Positions 42,469-52,603 are shown, numbered from the stretch's first letter. The stretch is DNA of 64,000 nucleotides from Calditrichales bacterium MX18-03 (GCA_021083345.1 JAJGRE010000006.1:62001-126000), one strand, 5' to 3'. Notes: generated by a model from the letters alone, not told the origin. Numbers and translations are program-made.

Positions 42469-43985
42469 TGCAACCCCTCCGTTCCCTCTAGCTTGTTGCC
42501 GGTCATGAGCAGCCCCAGCATTTCCTTGGTGCACTTTTCCGCATCGTAAATACCTGCGATCTCACCGTTATACATGACCATGATCCGGTCGCTGAGCTCG
42601 ATCAATACGTCTAGATCCTCCGCAACAAAAAGGACGCCGACACCTTTTTCCTTTTCCCGGTTCAAAAGGTCGTAGATGGTATAACAGGTATTGATATCCA
42701 GTCCTCTGACAGGATATGCAGTAATAAGCAGATGTGGATTGGAGTCCAGCTCCCGTCCCAGCAAGACTTTTTGTATATTGCCGCCGGAAAGCTGCCTGAC
42801 AGGGTGGTGAATCCCCGGTGTATTGATGTCCAGGCTTTCAATGATCTGTCTGGACTTTTCCACGGCAGGCCGCCGGTCGATAAAAAGACCCCGTTGGCTT
42901 TGATATTGCTTCAGGACGATATTGTCCACCATGCCCATGGAAGCCACCAGGCCCATCCCCAAACGGTCTTCGGGAACAAAGCTGAAGCTGACGCCTTTCT
43001 TGATAATGGCGGAAGGTGACAAGCCGATCAAACTCTCATTCTCAAATAAAACCTCACCCTGCTTGATGGGGTACAGTCCGGCAATGGACTCGCAAAGCTC
43101 CTTTTGCCCGCTTCCCGCAACCCCGGCCACACCCAGTATTTCACCTGCAAATAGCTCGAAGGAAACCGACTTCAGCACCGGTCCGCCATACTGGTTAACG
43201 GCATTTACCGACTTTACCTCCAGGAGCTTGCGCCCTTTCGGCACTTTTACCCGTCGGATACTCAGGTCCACCGGCCTGCCCACCATCATTTCGGTCAGCA
43301 GCTTGGGATTGGTCTCCGCCTTATCCACCGTCCCCACGGTTTCCCCCTTGCGGAGCACGGTGATCCTGTCGGATACCTCCATGACCTCATTCATCTTGTG
43401 CGTAATAAAAATAACCGCGTGGCCCTCTTCCTTCATTCGCCGCATGATGTCAAAAAGCTTCGACGTTTCCTGGGGTGTCAGTACGGCTGTGGGCTCATCC
43501 AATATCAGGATATCCGCCCCACGGTACAGCACCTTCAGGATCTCCAGTGTCTGACGCTCGCCCACAGACATGTCGTAGACCTTCTTGCCCGGATCGATGT
43601 CCAAGCCGAAGCGGCGGCTGATCTCCCCGATCTCACGGTTCAGGGCCTTCCTGCCCGCAAACAGCCCTGTCCTTCTGCCCAAAACGATATTCTCGGCAGC
43701 CGTCATGTTCTCTACCAGCTTGAAATGCTGATAGATCATACCGATGCCTTGATCTATGGCATCCTTGGGCGATGCAAACCGGACTTCTTTTTCCTTCACA
43801 AAAATAGAACCGCTGTCTGGGGTATAAACCCCGGACAGCATGTTCATCAAAGTGCTTTTCCCTGCGCCGTTTTCTCCCAATAGGGCATGGATTTCTCCCT
43901 TTTTGACGGTCAGGTTGATATTTCGGTTTGCAACTACTTTCCCAAAGGACTTGCTTATGTTCCTCATCGAAATATAGTTTTCCAT
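42465..43985 (-). CDS. nucleoside ABC transporter ATPase with two ATP-binding domains (NupO type)
   Basis: 506 residues holding two ABC domains. The first has Walker A GENGAGKSTLM, signature MSVGERQTLEILK and Walker B LILDEPTAVLTP. The second is of the family's degenerate type: GVAGSGQKEL, LSGGNIQKVLLGREL, and LLITAYPVRGLD in place of a standard Walker B. This asymmetric double ATPase is typical of BMP-linked nucleoside transporters and of ribose/galactose importers. The upstream site is weak (AGGGT). Confidence 0.95.
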   Translation of the reverse strand: MENYISMRNISKSFGKVVANRNINLTVKKGEIHALLGENGAGKSTLMNMLSGVYTPDSGSIFVKEKEVRFASPKDAIDQGIGMIYQHFKLVENMTAAENIVLGRRTGLFAGRKALNREIGEISRRFGLDIDPGKKVYDMSVGERQTLEILKVLYRGADILILDEPTAVLTPQETSKLFDIMRRMKEEGHAVIFITHKMNEVMEVSDRITVLRKGETVGTVDKAETNPKLLTEMMVGRPVDLSIRRVKVPKGRKLLEVKSVNAVNQYGGPVLKSVSFELFAGEILGVAGVAGSGQKELCESIAGLYPIKQGEVLFENESLIGLSPSAIIKKGVSFSFVPEDRLGMGLVASMGMVDNIVLKQYQSQRGLFIDRRPAVEKSRQIIESLDINTPGIHHPVRQLSGGNIQKVLLGRELDSNPHLLITAYPVRGLDINTCYTIYDLLNREKEKGVGVLFVAEDLDVLIELSDRIMVMYNGEIAGIYDAEKCTKEMLGLLMTGNKLEGTEGLQ

Positions 43986-44016
43986 AAATTTACCCTATCC
44001 TGATTATTTTACTTGA

Positions 44017-45141
44017 TTACTTTATCTTGCCTTCTACGCCCTGTACGAACCAGTCGAAGCTGAGCTGCTGATCCAATGTCATGGTTGTTCCTGCCGGAAC
44101 CTTTTCAGCACCGGACTGATCCTTGATCGGACCTGTGAAGAGCTTGAAGGAGCCGTCTATGATGCTGGCTTTAACCTTATCCACTGCTGCCTGTGCTTCT
44201 GCCGGTGCATTGGCTGTCAGCGGAGCCAGCTCGACGATGCCGTCCTTTGTGTTTCCATAGTAGTTCTCAGCCTTGAAGCTGCCGTCCAGTATGGACTTAA
44301 CCTGTGCGATATAATAAGGACCCCAGTTCCATACGGGTGCTGTCATGTAAGCCTTGGGTGCTGCAGCATGTGAATCGGTGTTGTAGCCGATTGCGAAAGC
44401 GCCTTTTTCTTCAGCTGCCTGCTGCGGACCTGCTGTATCCTGATGCTGTGCGATTACATCGCAGCCTTCATCCAGGAGGGCTTTTGCAGCTTCTTTTTCC
44501 TTGGCCGGATCGTACCAGGTGTGTGTCCACTTTACCTTGACTTCTACATTGGGGTTGACGGACTGTGCGCCCAGTGCGTAGGCGTTGATGCCTCTGACAA
44601 CTTCAGGAATCTCGAAAGCTGCGACATAGCCCAGCTTGTTGGACTTTGTCTTGAGCGCTGCAACGATACCGGAAAGGTACCTGGGCTCTTCCATCGCACC
44701 GAAGTAATTGACGAAGTTGGGACCGCTCTTGTAGCCGGAGCAGTGGTAGAAGTATACTTCTGGGTTTGCCTTGGCTACTTTTTCAACATAATCCATGAAA
44801 CCGAAGGAGGTTGCGAAGATAATCTTGCAGCCTTGGTCGATCATGTCGTTCAGAACCTTTTCACATTCCTGGGATTCCGGAACGGATTCCTTATAAATGG
44901 TCTGGATCTGACCGCCCAGCTCTTTCTCCAATGCCAATCTGGCCTGGTCATGGGCAAAAGTCCAGCCGCCGTCGCCGATAGGTCCGACGTAGATAAAACC
45001 AACCTTCACGGGCTCTGCCTTAGGTGCCTCCGTAGCTGCAGGCGCCGGTGCCGGTGTTTCTGCCGGCTTCGGAGCGCAGCCGGTAAGTGCTGCTGAGATG
45101 ACCAGCATGGTGATCAGTGCAAATGCCAATACTTTTTTCAT
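44017..45141 (-). CDS. BMP-family nucleoside-binding lipoprotein
   Basis: 374 residues, lipobox ALTGC near 18-22, followed by a Pro/Ala linker (PAETPAPAPAATEAPK). The PBP1-type fold of the basic membrane protein family is clear from VGFIYVGPIGDGGWTFAHDQ, FATSFGFMDYVEKVA and GCDVIAQHQDTAGPQQAAEE. BmpA/PnrA-type proteins bind purine nucleosides. It lies between xpt and the ATPase gene, all on the same strand, consistent with purine salvage. Confidence 0.93.
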   Translation of the reverse strand: MKKVLAFALITMLVISAALTGCAPKPAETPAPAPAATEAPKAEPVKVGFIYVGPIGDGGWTFAHDQARLALEKELGGQIQTIYKESVPESQECEKVLNDMIDQGCKIIFATSFGFMDYVEKVAKANPEVYFYHCSGYKSGPNFVNYFGAMEEPRYLSGIVAALKTKSNKLGYVAAFEIPEVVRGINAYALGAQSVNPNVEVKVKWTHTWYDPAKEKEAAKALLDEGCDVIAQHQDTAGPQQAAEEKGAFAIGYNTDSHAAAPKAYMTAPVWNWGPYYIAQVKSILDGSFKAENYYGNTKDGIVELAPLTANAPAEAQAAVDKVKASIIDGSFKLFTGPIKDQSGAEKVPAGTTMTLDQQLSFDWFVQGVEGKIK

Positions 45142-45185
45142 TCTTTTTTCCCTCTCCCTTTCATTTGTTGATTTTTATATAGTAT

Positions 45186-45767
45186 TTATTCACGGAATAC
45201 GATTCCGTTTTCCCCCATGGAATCCACAATAGCCAGGGACTCGATCCTGTAGCCCAGTGTCTCGACGGTCTGCCGGCCGTTCTGAAAGCCCTTTTCAATG
45301 ACAATGCCGATGCCTGCCACCTCTGCCCCTGCCTGATGGACAATATCCGCCAGTCCTGCTGCTGCCTTGCCGTTTGCAAGGAAGTCATCAATAATTAGTA
45401 TTTTATCCCCCGGTCTGATATATTCCTTTGTCACGCGAATATTGTAGCTTGCCTGCTTGGTAAAGGAATAAACCTCGCTCTGGTACAAATGCTCCGCGCT
45501 CTCGTCCTTTACGGCGTTGGGAAACTTTTTCGCATAGACCATGGGCACGCCGAAAAAACGGGCGGCAGCAAAAGCCACGGGTATACCCGACGCCTCAATG
45601 GTCAGGATACGTGTCACCCCGGCATCCTTGAAAAGCTCATAGAATGCCTTGCCGATTTCATCGATAAATGGAACATCCACCTGATGATTGAGAAAATTGT
45701 CGACCTTCAGTATTTCTGTGCCGATGACCTTCCCGTCCTTGACAATCCGTTCTTTCAAACGCTTCAT
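45186..45767 (-). CDS. xpt: xanthine phosphoribosyltransferase
   Basis: 193 residues, the family length. The PRPP-binding loop is KILIIDDFLANGKAAAGLAD; the N-terminal DVPFIDEIGKAFYELF and the VYAKKFPNA segment are typical of Xpt. It converts xanthine and PRPP to XMP. It is the first gene before the BMP transporter (44-base gap), which makes a purine salvage operon. In Bacillus this gene is under a purine riboswitch; here the short upstream stretch shows no such aptamer. A TTGGCG-17-TACTAT promoter is possible around 45790-45820. Confidence 0.93.
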   Translation of the reverse strand: MKRLKERIVKDGKVIGTEILKVDNFLNHQVDVPFIDEIGKAFYELFKDAGVTRILTIEASGIPVAFAAARFFGVPMVYAKKFPNAVKDESAEHLYQSEVYSFTKQASYNIRVTKEYIRPGDKILIIDDFLANGKAAAGLADIVHQAGAEVAGIGIVIEKGFQNGRQTVETLGYRIESLAIVDSMGENGIVFRE

Positions 45768-45991
45768 AAATACCTCATAAAAATGTCAATATAGTATTAC
45801 TACAAAAAATCTTCGCCAATGCTGTTATTATATCTAAAAATTTGTTATATGTAAACAGAGTTTCGACAAAATGGATGGCTAAAACAGGAGGGTTTTACAT
45901 TCAGGAAGTTTATGGTAGAATAGATGTGATGAGAGGGGGAACGCTGCATCCTCCCTAAAGCGGTCATATCAAAACAAAGGAGAAATAAACG

Positions 45992-46768
45992 ATGGATATT
46001 GTTAACGATCTAAGGCTTGCCGTACTGATCGATGCCGACAACATTCCTTACAGCAACGTCAAGGGGATGATGGAAGAGCTGGCACGATACGGTACCCCGA
46101 CCTTCAAAAGAATATACGGGGATTGGACCAAGCCGACACTGGCCGGTTGGAAGACCGTCCTCCTGGAGAATGCCATCACTCCGATCCAGCAATACGGTTA
46201 TACAACAGGAAAAAATTCTACAGACTCCGCCATGATCATTGATGCCATGGACATCCTTTACTCCGGTAAGGTCGACGGCTTCTGCATCGTATCCAGCGAC
46301 AGCGATTTTACCCGGCTTGCAATCCGGCTGCGGGAAGCGGGAATGAAGGTCATCGGCATCGGAGAGAAAAAGACACCCAATCCCTTTATCGTGGCATGTG
46401 ATAAATTCATCTACATAGAGATTATCAACTCCTCGGCATTAAAGCCGGAGCCTGCCCCTGCGGCCGGAAAGGTCAAAGGAAGGGCGCCGGTGAAAAAGCA
46501 GAAGAGCGAAGCCAGCAGTGTGGAAAAGATCGGCAAGGAGGTCATCAACCTGATAGCCGCCTCCATTACCGACCTGGCTGATGAGAACGGCTGGGCGTTC
46601 CTGGGAGAGGTAGGAAGCCTGATCCTCAAGAAACAGCCGGATTTTGACCCCCGCAACTACGGCTATCAGAAGTTGACTCCCCTTATCAAGGCCATGGGCA
46701 TGTTTGAGATCGACATCCGTGAGTCAGGCCAGTTCCACATCAAGCATATCTATATCAAGAATAAATAA
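45992..46768 (+). CDS. NYN-domain (LabA/PIN-like) protein with C-terminal OST-HTH/LOTUS-type domain
   Basis: 258 residues from ATG 45992 (AAAGGAG). Residues about 8-145 are a NYN nuclease-like domain: AVLIDADNIPYSNV, KNSTDSAMIIDAMDILYSG and FCIVSSDSDFTRLA provide the acidic active-site residues. A basic linker (APVKKQKSEA) leads to a winged-helix-like C-terminus (about 180-255: GWAFLGEVGSLILKKQPDFD, YGYQKLTPLIKAMGMFEI) that matches the OST-HTH/LOTUS pattern linked with RNA binding. The protein probably cuts or processes RNA; its target is unknown. The long hairpin at 46767 overlaps its stop codon. Confidence 0.9.
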   Translation: MDIVNDLRLAVLIDADNIPYSNVKGMMEELARYGTPTFKRIYGDWTKPTLAGWKTVLLENAITPIQQYGYTTGKNSTDSAMIIDAMDILYSGKVDGFCIVSSDSDFTRLAIRLREAGMKVIGIGEKKTPNPFIVACDKFIYIEIINSSALKPEPAPAAGKVKGRAPVKKQKSEASSVEKIGKEVINLIAASITDLADENGWAFLGEVGSLILKKQPDFDPRNYGYQKLTPLIKAMGMFEIDIRESGQFHIKHIYIKNK

Positions 46769-46841
46769 GTAGGTGCCAGGCACGCCTGTTAGCCGGTTAT
46801 TTTGCCAATAACCGGCTAACAGGCGTGCCTGGCACCTACTT
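46767..46841. repeat. 75-bp perfect hairpin (35-bp arms, 5-base loop)
   Basis: Bases 46767-46801 are exactly complementary to 46807-46841; the loop is TTGCC. The outer part contains GTGCCAGGCAC, itself a palindrome, with AGTAGGTGCC at the end. There is no T tract, so it is not a classical terminator, although RNA from it would fold very stably. It lies between the NYN gene and glgB, 23 bases before the glgB start. It resembles REP/RAYT-type or other dispersed palindromic units rather than a gene part. Confidence 0.95.
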
Positions 46842-46864
46842 TAAAACCGAAAGGGGATTATTAA

Positions 46865-48895
46865 ATGGATCTGTCATCAGAGGATAAAAAGAAAATTAGG
46901 ATTTTGGAAATCGATCCATGGCTGAAGCCCTATGAAAAAGATATACACCTGCGCATGGAGCGCTTCAGTGCAGTGAAGAAAGCGCTGTTGGGCAGCCTTC
47001 CCAGCCTCTCCGCCTTTGCAAACGGCTATATGTATTTCGGATTCCACAGGACGGAGAACGGCTGGTACTACCGTGAATGGGCGCCTGCCGCAGAAGCGTT
47101 GTACCTGTTGGGCGACTTCAACGGGTGGAATCCCCATTCACATCCCCTGCAAAGGCTTGAGCACGGCTGCTGGGAGATATTCCTGCCGGTTGCCGACACG
47201 CTGCCGCATCTTTCTCGAGTCAAGGTGCGGGTGAAGGCTCATGGGCTGGAGCGGGACAGGATTCCCGCCTATATCCGCCGCATCGTGCAGGATCCGGTGA
47301 CCCATGGCTTTGACGGCCAGATCTGGCAGCCGGATACCCCCTACCGCTGGACGGACAGCAGCTTCCGTGTCAATACGGCACAGCCGCCGCTTATCTATGA
47401 GTCCCATATCGGCATGGCTCAGGAAAAGGAAGCCATGGGCACCTATACGGAATTCACCCGCAACATCCTCCCAAGGGTCAAGGAAGGCGGCTACAATGCC
47501 ATCCAGCTGATGGCCATCATGGAGCATCCGTACTACGCCTCCTTCGGCTACCAGGTATCCAGTTTTTTTGCCGCTTCCGCCTGGTTCGGCACACCGGAGG
47601 AGCTGAAGGAGCTGATCGACACGGCTCATGCCATGGGCATCGCCGTGCTGCTGGACATCGTCCATTCTCACGCCGTCAAGAACGTGACCGAAGGGCTCAA
47701 CTACTTTGACGGAACGGATTACCAATACTTCCACACCGGTCCCAAGGGCGACCATCCGGCCTGGGATTCCAAGCTCTTCAACTATGGGAAGCCTGAGGTG
47801 CTGCATTTCCTGCTGTCCAACGTCAAGTACTGGCTGGAGGAATACCACTTCGACGGCTTCCGCTTCGACGGCGTCACCTCCATGCTGTACCACCATCACG
47901 GCCTGGGCGTTGATTTCTGTGACTACGGCAAATACTTCAGCATGGATACCGACCTGGACGCCGTCACCTACCTTCAGCTGGCCAACCGGCTAATCCGCGA
48001 AGTGCGTCCCGATGCGGTCACGGTAGCGGAGGACATGAGCGGCATGCCCGGCATGTGCCTGCCTGTAGAGGATGGAGGCATCGGCTTTGACTACCGGCTG
48101 TCCATGGGGGTGCCGGATTTCTGGATCCGGATGCTGAAGGACCGCGCCGACGAAAACTGGCACATGGGGCAGCTGTGGCATGAGCTGACCACCCGCCGTC
48201 CGCAGGAAAGGAACATCGGCTATGCCGAGTCCCATGACCAGGCGCTGGTTGGGGACAAGACGCTGATGTTCCGGCTTGCCGACCAGGAAATGTACTGGAG
48301 CATGGCCAAGGACCGCTCCAGCCTGATCATCCAGCGGGCCGTCGAGCTGCACAAGCTGATCCGCTTCATTACCCTGACTCTGGCCGGTGAAGGCTATCTG
48401 AACTTCATGGGCAATGAGTTCGGACATCCGGAGTGGATCGACTTCCCCCGGGAGGGCAACGGCTGGAGCTTCAAATATGCAAGGCGGCAATGGAGCCTGG
48501 CGGACAACGGCTTCCTGCGCTACGAGCAGCTTTACCGCTTCGACCGTGAGATGCTGGCTTTTGTCAAAGATCACAGCGTATTAGGCGCGGCCGACCTGCA
48601 GAACCTGTGGCTGGATGAGGAGTATAAGCTGCTGGCTTACCGCAAGGGCGGGCTGATTTTCCTGTTCAATTTCCATCCCGTTCGATCTTTTCCGCAGTTT
48701 GCGCTGCCTACCGGTGCGGCGGGCAAATACCGTGTGGTTTTCAGCTCCGACGACGGTTGCTTCGGCGGGCTGTCCCGCATCTCAAAGGAGGTCATCTACC
48801 AGACCCAGCGTCTGCCCAGGCATGCCGATATGGAAGGCATTCTGGTTTATTCGCCTTCACGTACCGCAATGGTACTGGAGAAAGTTGGCGAATAA
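46865..48895 (+). CDS. glgB: 1,4-alpha-glucan branching enzyme, eukaryotic-type (GH13_8-like)
   Basis: 676 residues. A CBM48 domain (about 55-150: YYREWAPAAEALYLLGDFNGWN) precedes the GH13 barrel. Catalytic residues are the Asp in FDGFRFDGVTSM (about 335), the Glu in VTVAEDMSG (about 388) and the Asp in YAESHDQ. Hallmarks of eukaryotic branching enzymes are present: an N-terminus like IDPWLKPYEKDI, MAIMEHPYYASFGYQVSSFF, and FDGTDYQYFHTGPKGDHPAWD. The enzyme transfers alpha-1,4 chains to make alpha-1,6 branches in glycogen. The third codon positions are much richer in G/C than in neighbours, which hints at transfer or strong codon selection. No other glycogen gene is in the window. Confidence 0.94.
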   Translation: MDLSSEDKKKIRILEIDPWLKPYEKDIHLRMERFSAVKKALLGSLPSLSAFANGYMYFGFHRTENGWYYREWAPAAEALYLLGDFNGWNPHSHPLQRLEHGCWEIFLPVADTLPHLSRVKVRVKAHGLERDRIPAYIRRIVQDPVTHGFDGQIWQPDTPYRWTDSSFRVNTAQPPLIYESHIGMAQEKEAMGTYTEFTRNILPRVKEGGYNAIQLMAIMEHPYYASFGYQVSSFFAASAWFGTPEELKELIDTAHAMGIAVLLDIVHSHAVKNVTEGLNYFDGTDYQYFHTGPKGDHPAWDSKLFNYGKPEVLHFLLSNVKYWLEEYHFDGFRFDGVTSMLYHHHGLGVDFCDYGKYFSMDTDLDAVTYLQLANRLIREVRPDAVTVAEDMSGMPGMCLPVEDGGIGFDYRLSMGVPDFWIRMLKDRADENWHMGQLWHELTTRRPQERNIGYAESHDQALVGDKTLMFRLADQEMYWSMAKDRSSLIIQRAVELHKLIRFITLTLAGEGYLNFMGNEFGHPEWIDFPREGNGWSFKYARRQWSLADNGFLRYEQLYRFDREMLAFVKDHSVLGAADLQNLWLDEEYKLLAYRKGGLIFLFNFHPVRSFPQFALPTGAAGKYRVVFSSDDGCFGGLSRISKEVIYQTQRLPRHADMEGILVYSPSRTAMVLEKVGE

Positions 48896-49014
48896 TGCTT
48901 GCTGGCAAGGACATATAATGTTAGAATATGGTGTATGGGCATTCTTGAACTTTTCCATAACTTTTGTCTAAAACGGCATGATTCAAATTTATATTATTTG
49001 GGGAGATATGAACG

Positions 49015-50718
49015 ATGAAAAAACTGCCAAAACGTTCAAGCACATTTTCTGGTCTCAGACTGAAGCTGACCCTCGTATTCCTGGTCATCATAATAGCTTT
49101 GGGATCATCCAACGTCCTATCCTATTTCAGCGTGAGGGACTCACTCTCAAAAATGAACCAGATGGTGGAAACCACTCTTACAATCAATCAGATCATCAGT
49201 GCAGCAAGCAACCTTTCCAAATCTGTTTCGGACTATTATGTGAACCGCAGCGCAGAAGATGAGAAGGCTGTAACCGATGAAGTAAATCGTATCAATGAAA
49301 CGATAGCACAGCTGAAGCAGCTCATAACGGATGAAGCGGGTGTCTCTTCACTTAATTCTGTTGCCAGATATAACGATACTCTGAATGAAAGTGTGAGTAC
49401 GATTTTTGATTTGATAAAAAACAAAAACGGTACCCACGCATTTGAGACCGCAGACAATATCAAAAAGGTTGCGGACTACATGTCTGAGGAAGCTCAAAAG
49501 CTGATTCAGATCGAGCTTGATTATAACAATCCCATCATGGAGAAGCTTGTTAAGGAAGCGGATATGACTGGTCAAGTGATTATTGCGTCCATACTGGTTA
49601 TCAGTGTATTGAGCCTTGCATTTGCATTTATCTTTTCCAGTAGGATCGGCAGCTCGGTTTCCAGGATGGCGGAGTATGCATCCAGTATCGCCGGCGGCAA
49701 CCTGAAGCTGGAGGCGTTGACGGTTAAGCGTAAGGATGAGATCGGCGTTCTGGCTCAGTCCTTCAATGCCATGATTGAAAAGCTCAGTACACTGATCGGC
49801 GGCATCTATAAAACCAGCGGAGAGGTTTCAAGCTCTGCAGAGTACCTGCGGACAGGAGCAGAGCAAAGCGCAAGGGCCATTGAGCAGATCGCTGCAGCCA
49901 TAGAGGAAGTGACCGCCGGGGCAACCCAGCAATCACAAGCTACCGACAGTACGGCGTCCATCTTCACCGGCCTCAAGCAAAAAAATGAAAAGATCAAATC
50001 CGGGTCGGATGAAGTATTGAAGGCTTCCATTGCAGCAAATGAAGCTGCCATGTCGGGTAATGAAAGGCTCATTATGCTGCTTGGCCAGATCGATGTCATT
50101 GAGAAAAAGATGCTGGCAACCCAGGAGGTCACTGAGACACTGAATGAGAGCTCCACTGAAATGAAAAAAATATTGGAAACCATTACCCAGATAGCATCCC
50201 AGACCAACCTGCTTGCGCTGAATGCCGCCATCGAGGCGGCCAGGGCCGGGGAGCACGGCAGGGGCTTCGCAGTAGTTGCCGATGAGATCAGGAAGCTGGC
50301 CGAAGTATCCTCCAACTCTGCCAATGAGATAACCGTTATGCTGACAGACATGCAGAAGCAGGTTTCCGATGTTGCCGGCAGCATGTTGGCGGGCGTAGGC
50401 GAAATCAAGGCAGGCACCCGTATCGCAAAGGAAGCGCAGCAGGCCTTTGATGCGATTGTAAACACCAGCGGCGCTGTTTCGGACGAGATCAGGGAAATCA
50501 ATGAGGAAATCGTCCACATGACCGGTGACTTCGACCAGGTGGAGGAAATGAGCCGTACCATACAGACTATCGCAGGTCAGACCATGTGCGGCACTGAAGA
50601 AGTGGCTGCAGCGGTGGAGGAGGAATCCGCCAACCAGGAAACCATCGCATCGGAGTCTCAGTCTCTTTCCAGCATGGCCCTGGAGCTGAAGAACCTTGTT
50701 CAGAAGTTCAGCATCTAG
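49015..50718 (+). CDS. methyl-accepting chemotaxis protein
   Basis: 567 residues. The first membrane helix (about 15-37) is followed by a 4-helix-bundle-type periplasmic domain, a second helix near 180-205 ([20 protein letters not shown]), HAMP (about 205-260) and a long cytoplasmic coiled coil. The signalling tip is [20 protein letters not shown] followed by [15 protein letters not shown]. It relays an external signal to CheA/CheW. The ATG has GGGGAGA eight bases upstream. The ligand is not predictable; there is no double-Cache signature. Confidence 0.95.
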   Translation: MKKLPKRSSTFSGLRLKLTLVFLVIIIALGSSNVLSYFSVRDSLSKMNQMVETTLTINQIISAASNLSKSVSDYYVNRSAEDEKAVTDEVNRINETIAQLKQLITDEAGVSSLNSVARYNDTLNESVSTIFDLIKNKNGTHAFETADNIKKVADYMSEEAQKLIQIELDYNNPIMEKLVKEADMTGQVIIASILVISVLSLAFAFIFSSRIGSSVSRMAEYASSIAGGNLKLEALTVKRKDEIGVLAQSFNAMIEKLSTLIGGIYKTSGEVSSSAEYLRTGAEQSARAIEQIAAAIEEVTAGATQQSQATDSTASIFTGLKQKNEKIKSGSDEVLKASIAANEAAMSGNERLIMLLGQIDVIEKKMLATQEVTETLNESSTEMKKILETITQIASQTNLLALNAAIEAARAGEHGRGFAVVADEIRKLAEVSSNSANEITVMLTDMQKQVSDVAGSMLAGVGEIKAGTRIAKEAQQAFDAIVNTSGAVSDEIREINEEIVHMTGDFDQVEEMSRTIQTIAGQTMCGTEEVAAAVEEESANQETIASESQSLSSMALELKNLVQKFSI

Positions 50719-50734
50719 TTCTGTGAGACAAATC

Positions 50735-50771
50735 AAAGGCAGGCCGGGAGCTAATACTCCTGCCTGCCTTT
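50735..50771. terminator. bidirectional terminator between chemoreceptor and ftsH
   Basis: AAAGGCAGGC / GCCTGCCTTT arms plus an inner GGAG/CTCC stem, T tract on the plus strand; serves the converging genes. Confidence 0.88.
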
Positions 50772-50782
50772 TTGCTTGCTGC

Positions 50783-52603
50783 CTAAGCTGCCGGTGCATC
50801 CAGCAGCGCCATCAGCTCTTTTCCGGTAATCGTCTCTTTCTCTATCAAGTATTCAGCAATGCGGCCCATGGCAGCCCGGTTGTCTTCCAGAAGCTTTTTC
50901 GCTTTTTCATAGCATGTATTGATGATCCTTAAAACCTCCGTGTCGATTTCTGCAGCCGTCTCGTTTCCGCAGGTTTGTACCGGCCTCCCGTCCAAATACC
51001 GGTTCTGTACCGATTCAAGCCCCATCATGCCGAACCGCTCAGACATACCGTACTGCGTCACCATTTGCCTTGCAAGCTGCGTCGCCCTTTCAATATCGTT
51101 GGAGGCACCGGTGGTGGCCAGCTTGAGCTCCACCTCTTCTGCAACCCTGCCGGCCAGAAGGACGGTTATCTGCTCCAGCATTTCATCCTTGGTCATCAAA
51201 TACTTCTCTTCCCCCGGCATTTGCATGGTGTATCCCAATGCGCCCATCGTTCTGGGTACAATGGTTATCTTATGCACCGGCTGGGACTGCTTTTGCAGAG
51301 CTGCTGCCAGGGCATGGCCCACTTCATGGAAGGCCACGATCCTTTTTTCCGGCGCTGTCATGATCCTGTCCTTTTTTTCCTTGCCTGCAATGATCACTTC
51401 CACCGCTTCCAACAGGTCCTCATGCAGCACTCTTTCCCTGCCTGCCTTTACCGCACTCAAGGCTGCTTCATTGATAATGTTGGCGAGATCAGCACCCGCC
51501 GCACCGGGAGTCGCCATAGCGACGGCTGCCAAATCCACCTCTGCATCCAGCGCCACATTCCGCGCATGGACCTTCAAGATTGCTTCTCTCCCCTTGACAT
51601 CCGGCCGGTCCACAATCACGCGGCGGTCGAACCTGCCGGGCCTCAGAAGCGCTTTGTCCAGAACCTCCGGCCGGTTGGTGGCTGCTAGGATGACCACCCC
51701 TTTGGAGGAATCAAAGCCGTCCATCTCAGCCAGAAGCTGGTTCAGTGTCTGCTCCCGCTCATCATTGCCCCCAAGATGTCCTTCCCTGCTTTTTCCGATG
51801 GCGTCGATCTCATCGATAAAGACAATGCAGGGAGCATACTGTACGGCTTGCTTGAACAGATCCCTAACCCTCGAAGCACCGACGCCGACAAACATCTCAA
51901 CGAAATCCGAACCGGACAAGGAGAAAAAGGGTACCTTGGCTTCTCCGGCTACCGCTTTGGCCAGCAAGGTTTTTCCTGTTCCCGGAGGTCCTACCAGCAG
52001 CGCCCCCTTGGGCAGCTTCGCTCCGATCCGGGTGTACTTTGACGGGTTGTGGAGAAAATCCACCATCTCATTAAGAGATTCCTTCGCTTCCTCCTGTCCG
52101 GCTACATCAGCAAAAGTAATGCCGGTTTTCTTTTCCACATAAACCTTTGCCGTACTTTTTCCAAAGGTCATGGCACCGCCGCCCAGCCGCTTGCTCATGG
52201 ACTTCATCAGCATGCTGCTGATAAAATAGAATATCCCGATGGGCAAGATCCAGCTGAGGATAAAGCTTAATACCGGTGACTGCCTGTTCCGCACCGGTGC
52301 AGAAAATTTCACTCCGGCCTCGTAGAGCATGTCTACAAGATCCGGATCATTCAGATTGCCGGTATAGTATATTTTTTTCTCAGGTGCAGGCGCACCCGGA
52401 GCCGTTATGGGAACAATCAGCAGCTTGTCCTCTTCAATCTGCACCGTATCGATTTCTTTCCTTTGAATCATATTCAGGAACTGCCCATAGTCGATTTCCT
52501 GTATCGAAGACTTGCTGATCTCCACCAAAGCCATATTGGCAATAAAAGTGATGACCAGCGCCAAGCCCAGGTACTGCAATAAGCTTCCTTTTATAAACTT
52601 CAT
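50783..52603 (-). CDS. ftsH: ATP-dependent zinc metalloprotease FtsH
   Basis: 606 residues. Two membrane helices (about 8-27 and 110-132) flank a small extracytoplasmic domain. The AAA module has Walker A GPPGTGKT (205-212), Walker B VFIDEID (261-267) and the SRH around RPGRFDRR. The zinc site is HEVGH (426-430), with Ala of the usual HEAGH replaced by Val. It degrades membrane and regulatory proteins. A single-gene transcript is likely, with a perfect SigA promoter and a 170-base leader containing a riboswitch-like structure and attenuator (52651-52775). The ribosome site is AGAGGAG. Confidence 0.96.
   Translation of the reverse strand: MKFIKGSLLQYLGLALVITFIANMALVEISKSSIQEIDYGQFLNMIQRKEIDTVQIEEDKLLIVPITAPGAPAPEKKIYYTGNLNDPDLVDMLYEAGVKFSAPVRNRQSPVLSFILSWILPIGIFYFISSMLMKSMSKRLGGGAMTFGKSTAKVYVEKKTGITFADVAGQEEAKESLNEMVDFLHNPSKYTRIGAKLPKGALLVGPPGTGKTLLAKAVAGEAKVPFFSLSGSDFVEMFVGVGASRVRDLFKQAVQYAPCIVFIDEIDAIGKSREGHLGGNDEREQTLNQLLAEMDGFDSSKGVVILAATNRPEVLDKALLRPGRFDRRVIVDRPDVKGREAILKVHARNVALDAEVDLAAVAMATPGAAGADLANIINEAALSAVKAGRERVLHEDLLEAVEVIIAGKEKKDRIMTAPEKRIVAFHEVGHALAAALQKQSQPVHKITIVPRTMGALGYTMQMPGEEKYLMTKDEMLEQITVLLAGRVAEEVELKLATTGASNDIERATQLARQMVTQYGMSERFGMMGLESVQNRYLDGRPVQTCGNETAAEIDTEVLRIINTCYEKAKKLLEDNRAAMGRIAEYLIEKETITGKELMALLDAPAA

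Noticed and set aside
45768-45991. Purine riboswitch upstream of xpt
   Set aside because: No aptamer core with the expected three stems and loops could be traced.
47138-47899. Long antisense frames across glgB
   Set aside because: High G/C at third positions of glgB removes stops on the other strand; the sequences carry no motif.
50919-52142. Open frame of about 400 codons antisense to ftsH
   Set aside because: It mirrors the codon pattern of ftsH, has serine/threonine-rich nonsense composition, no ribosome site, and ftsH itself has complete family motifs.
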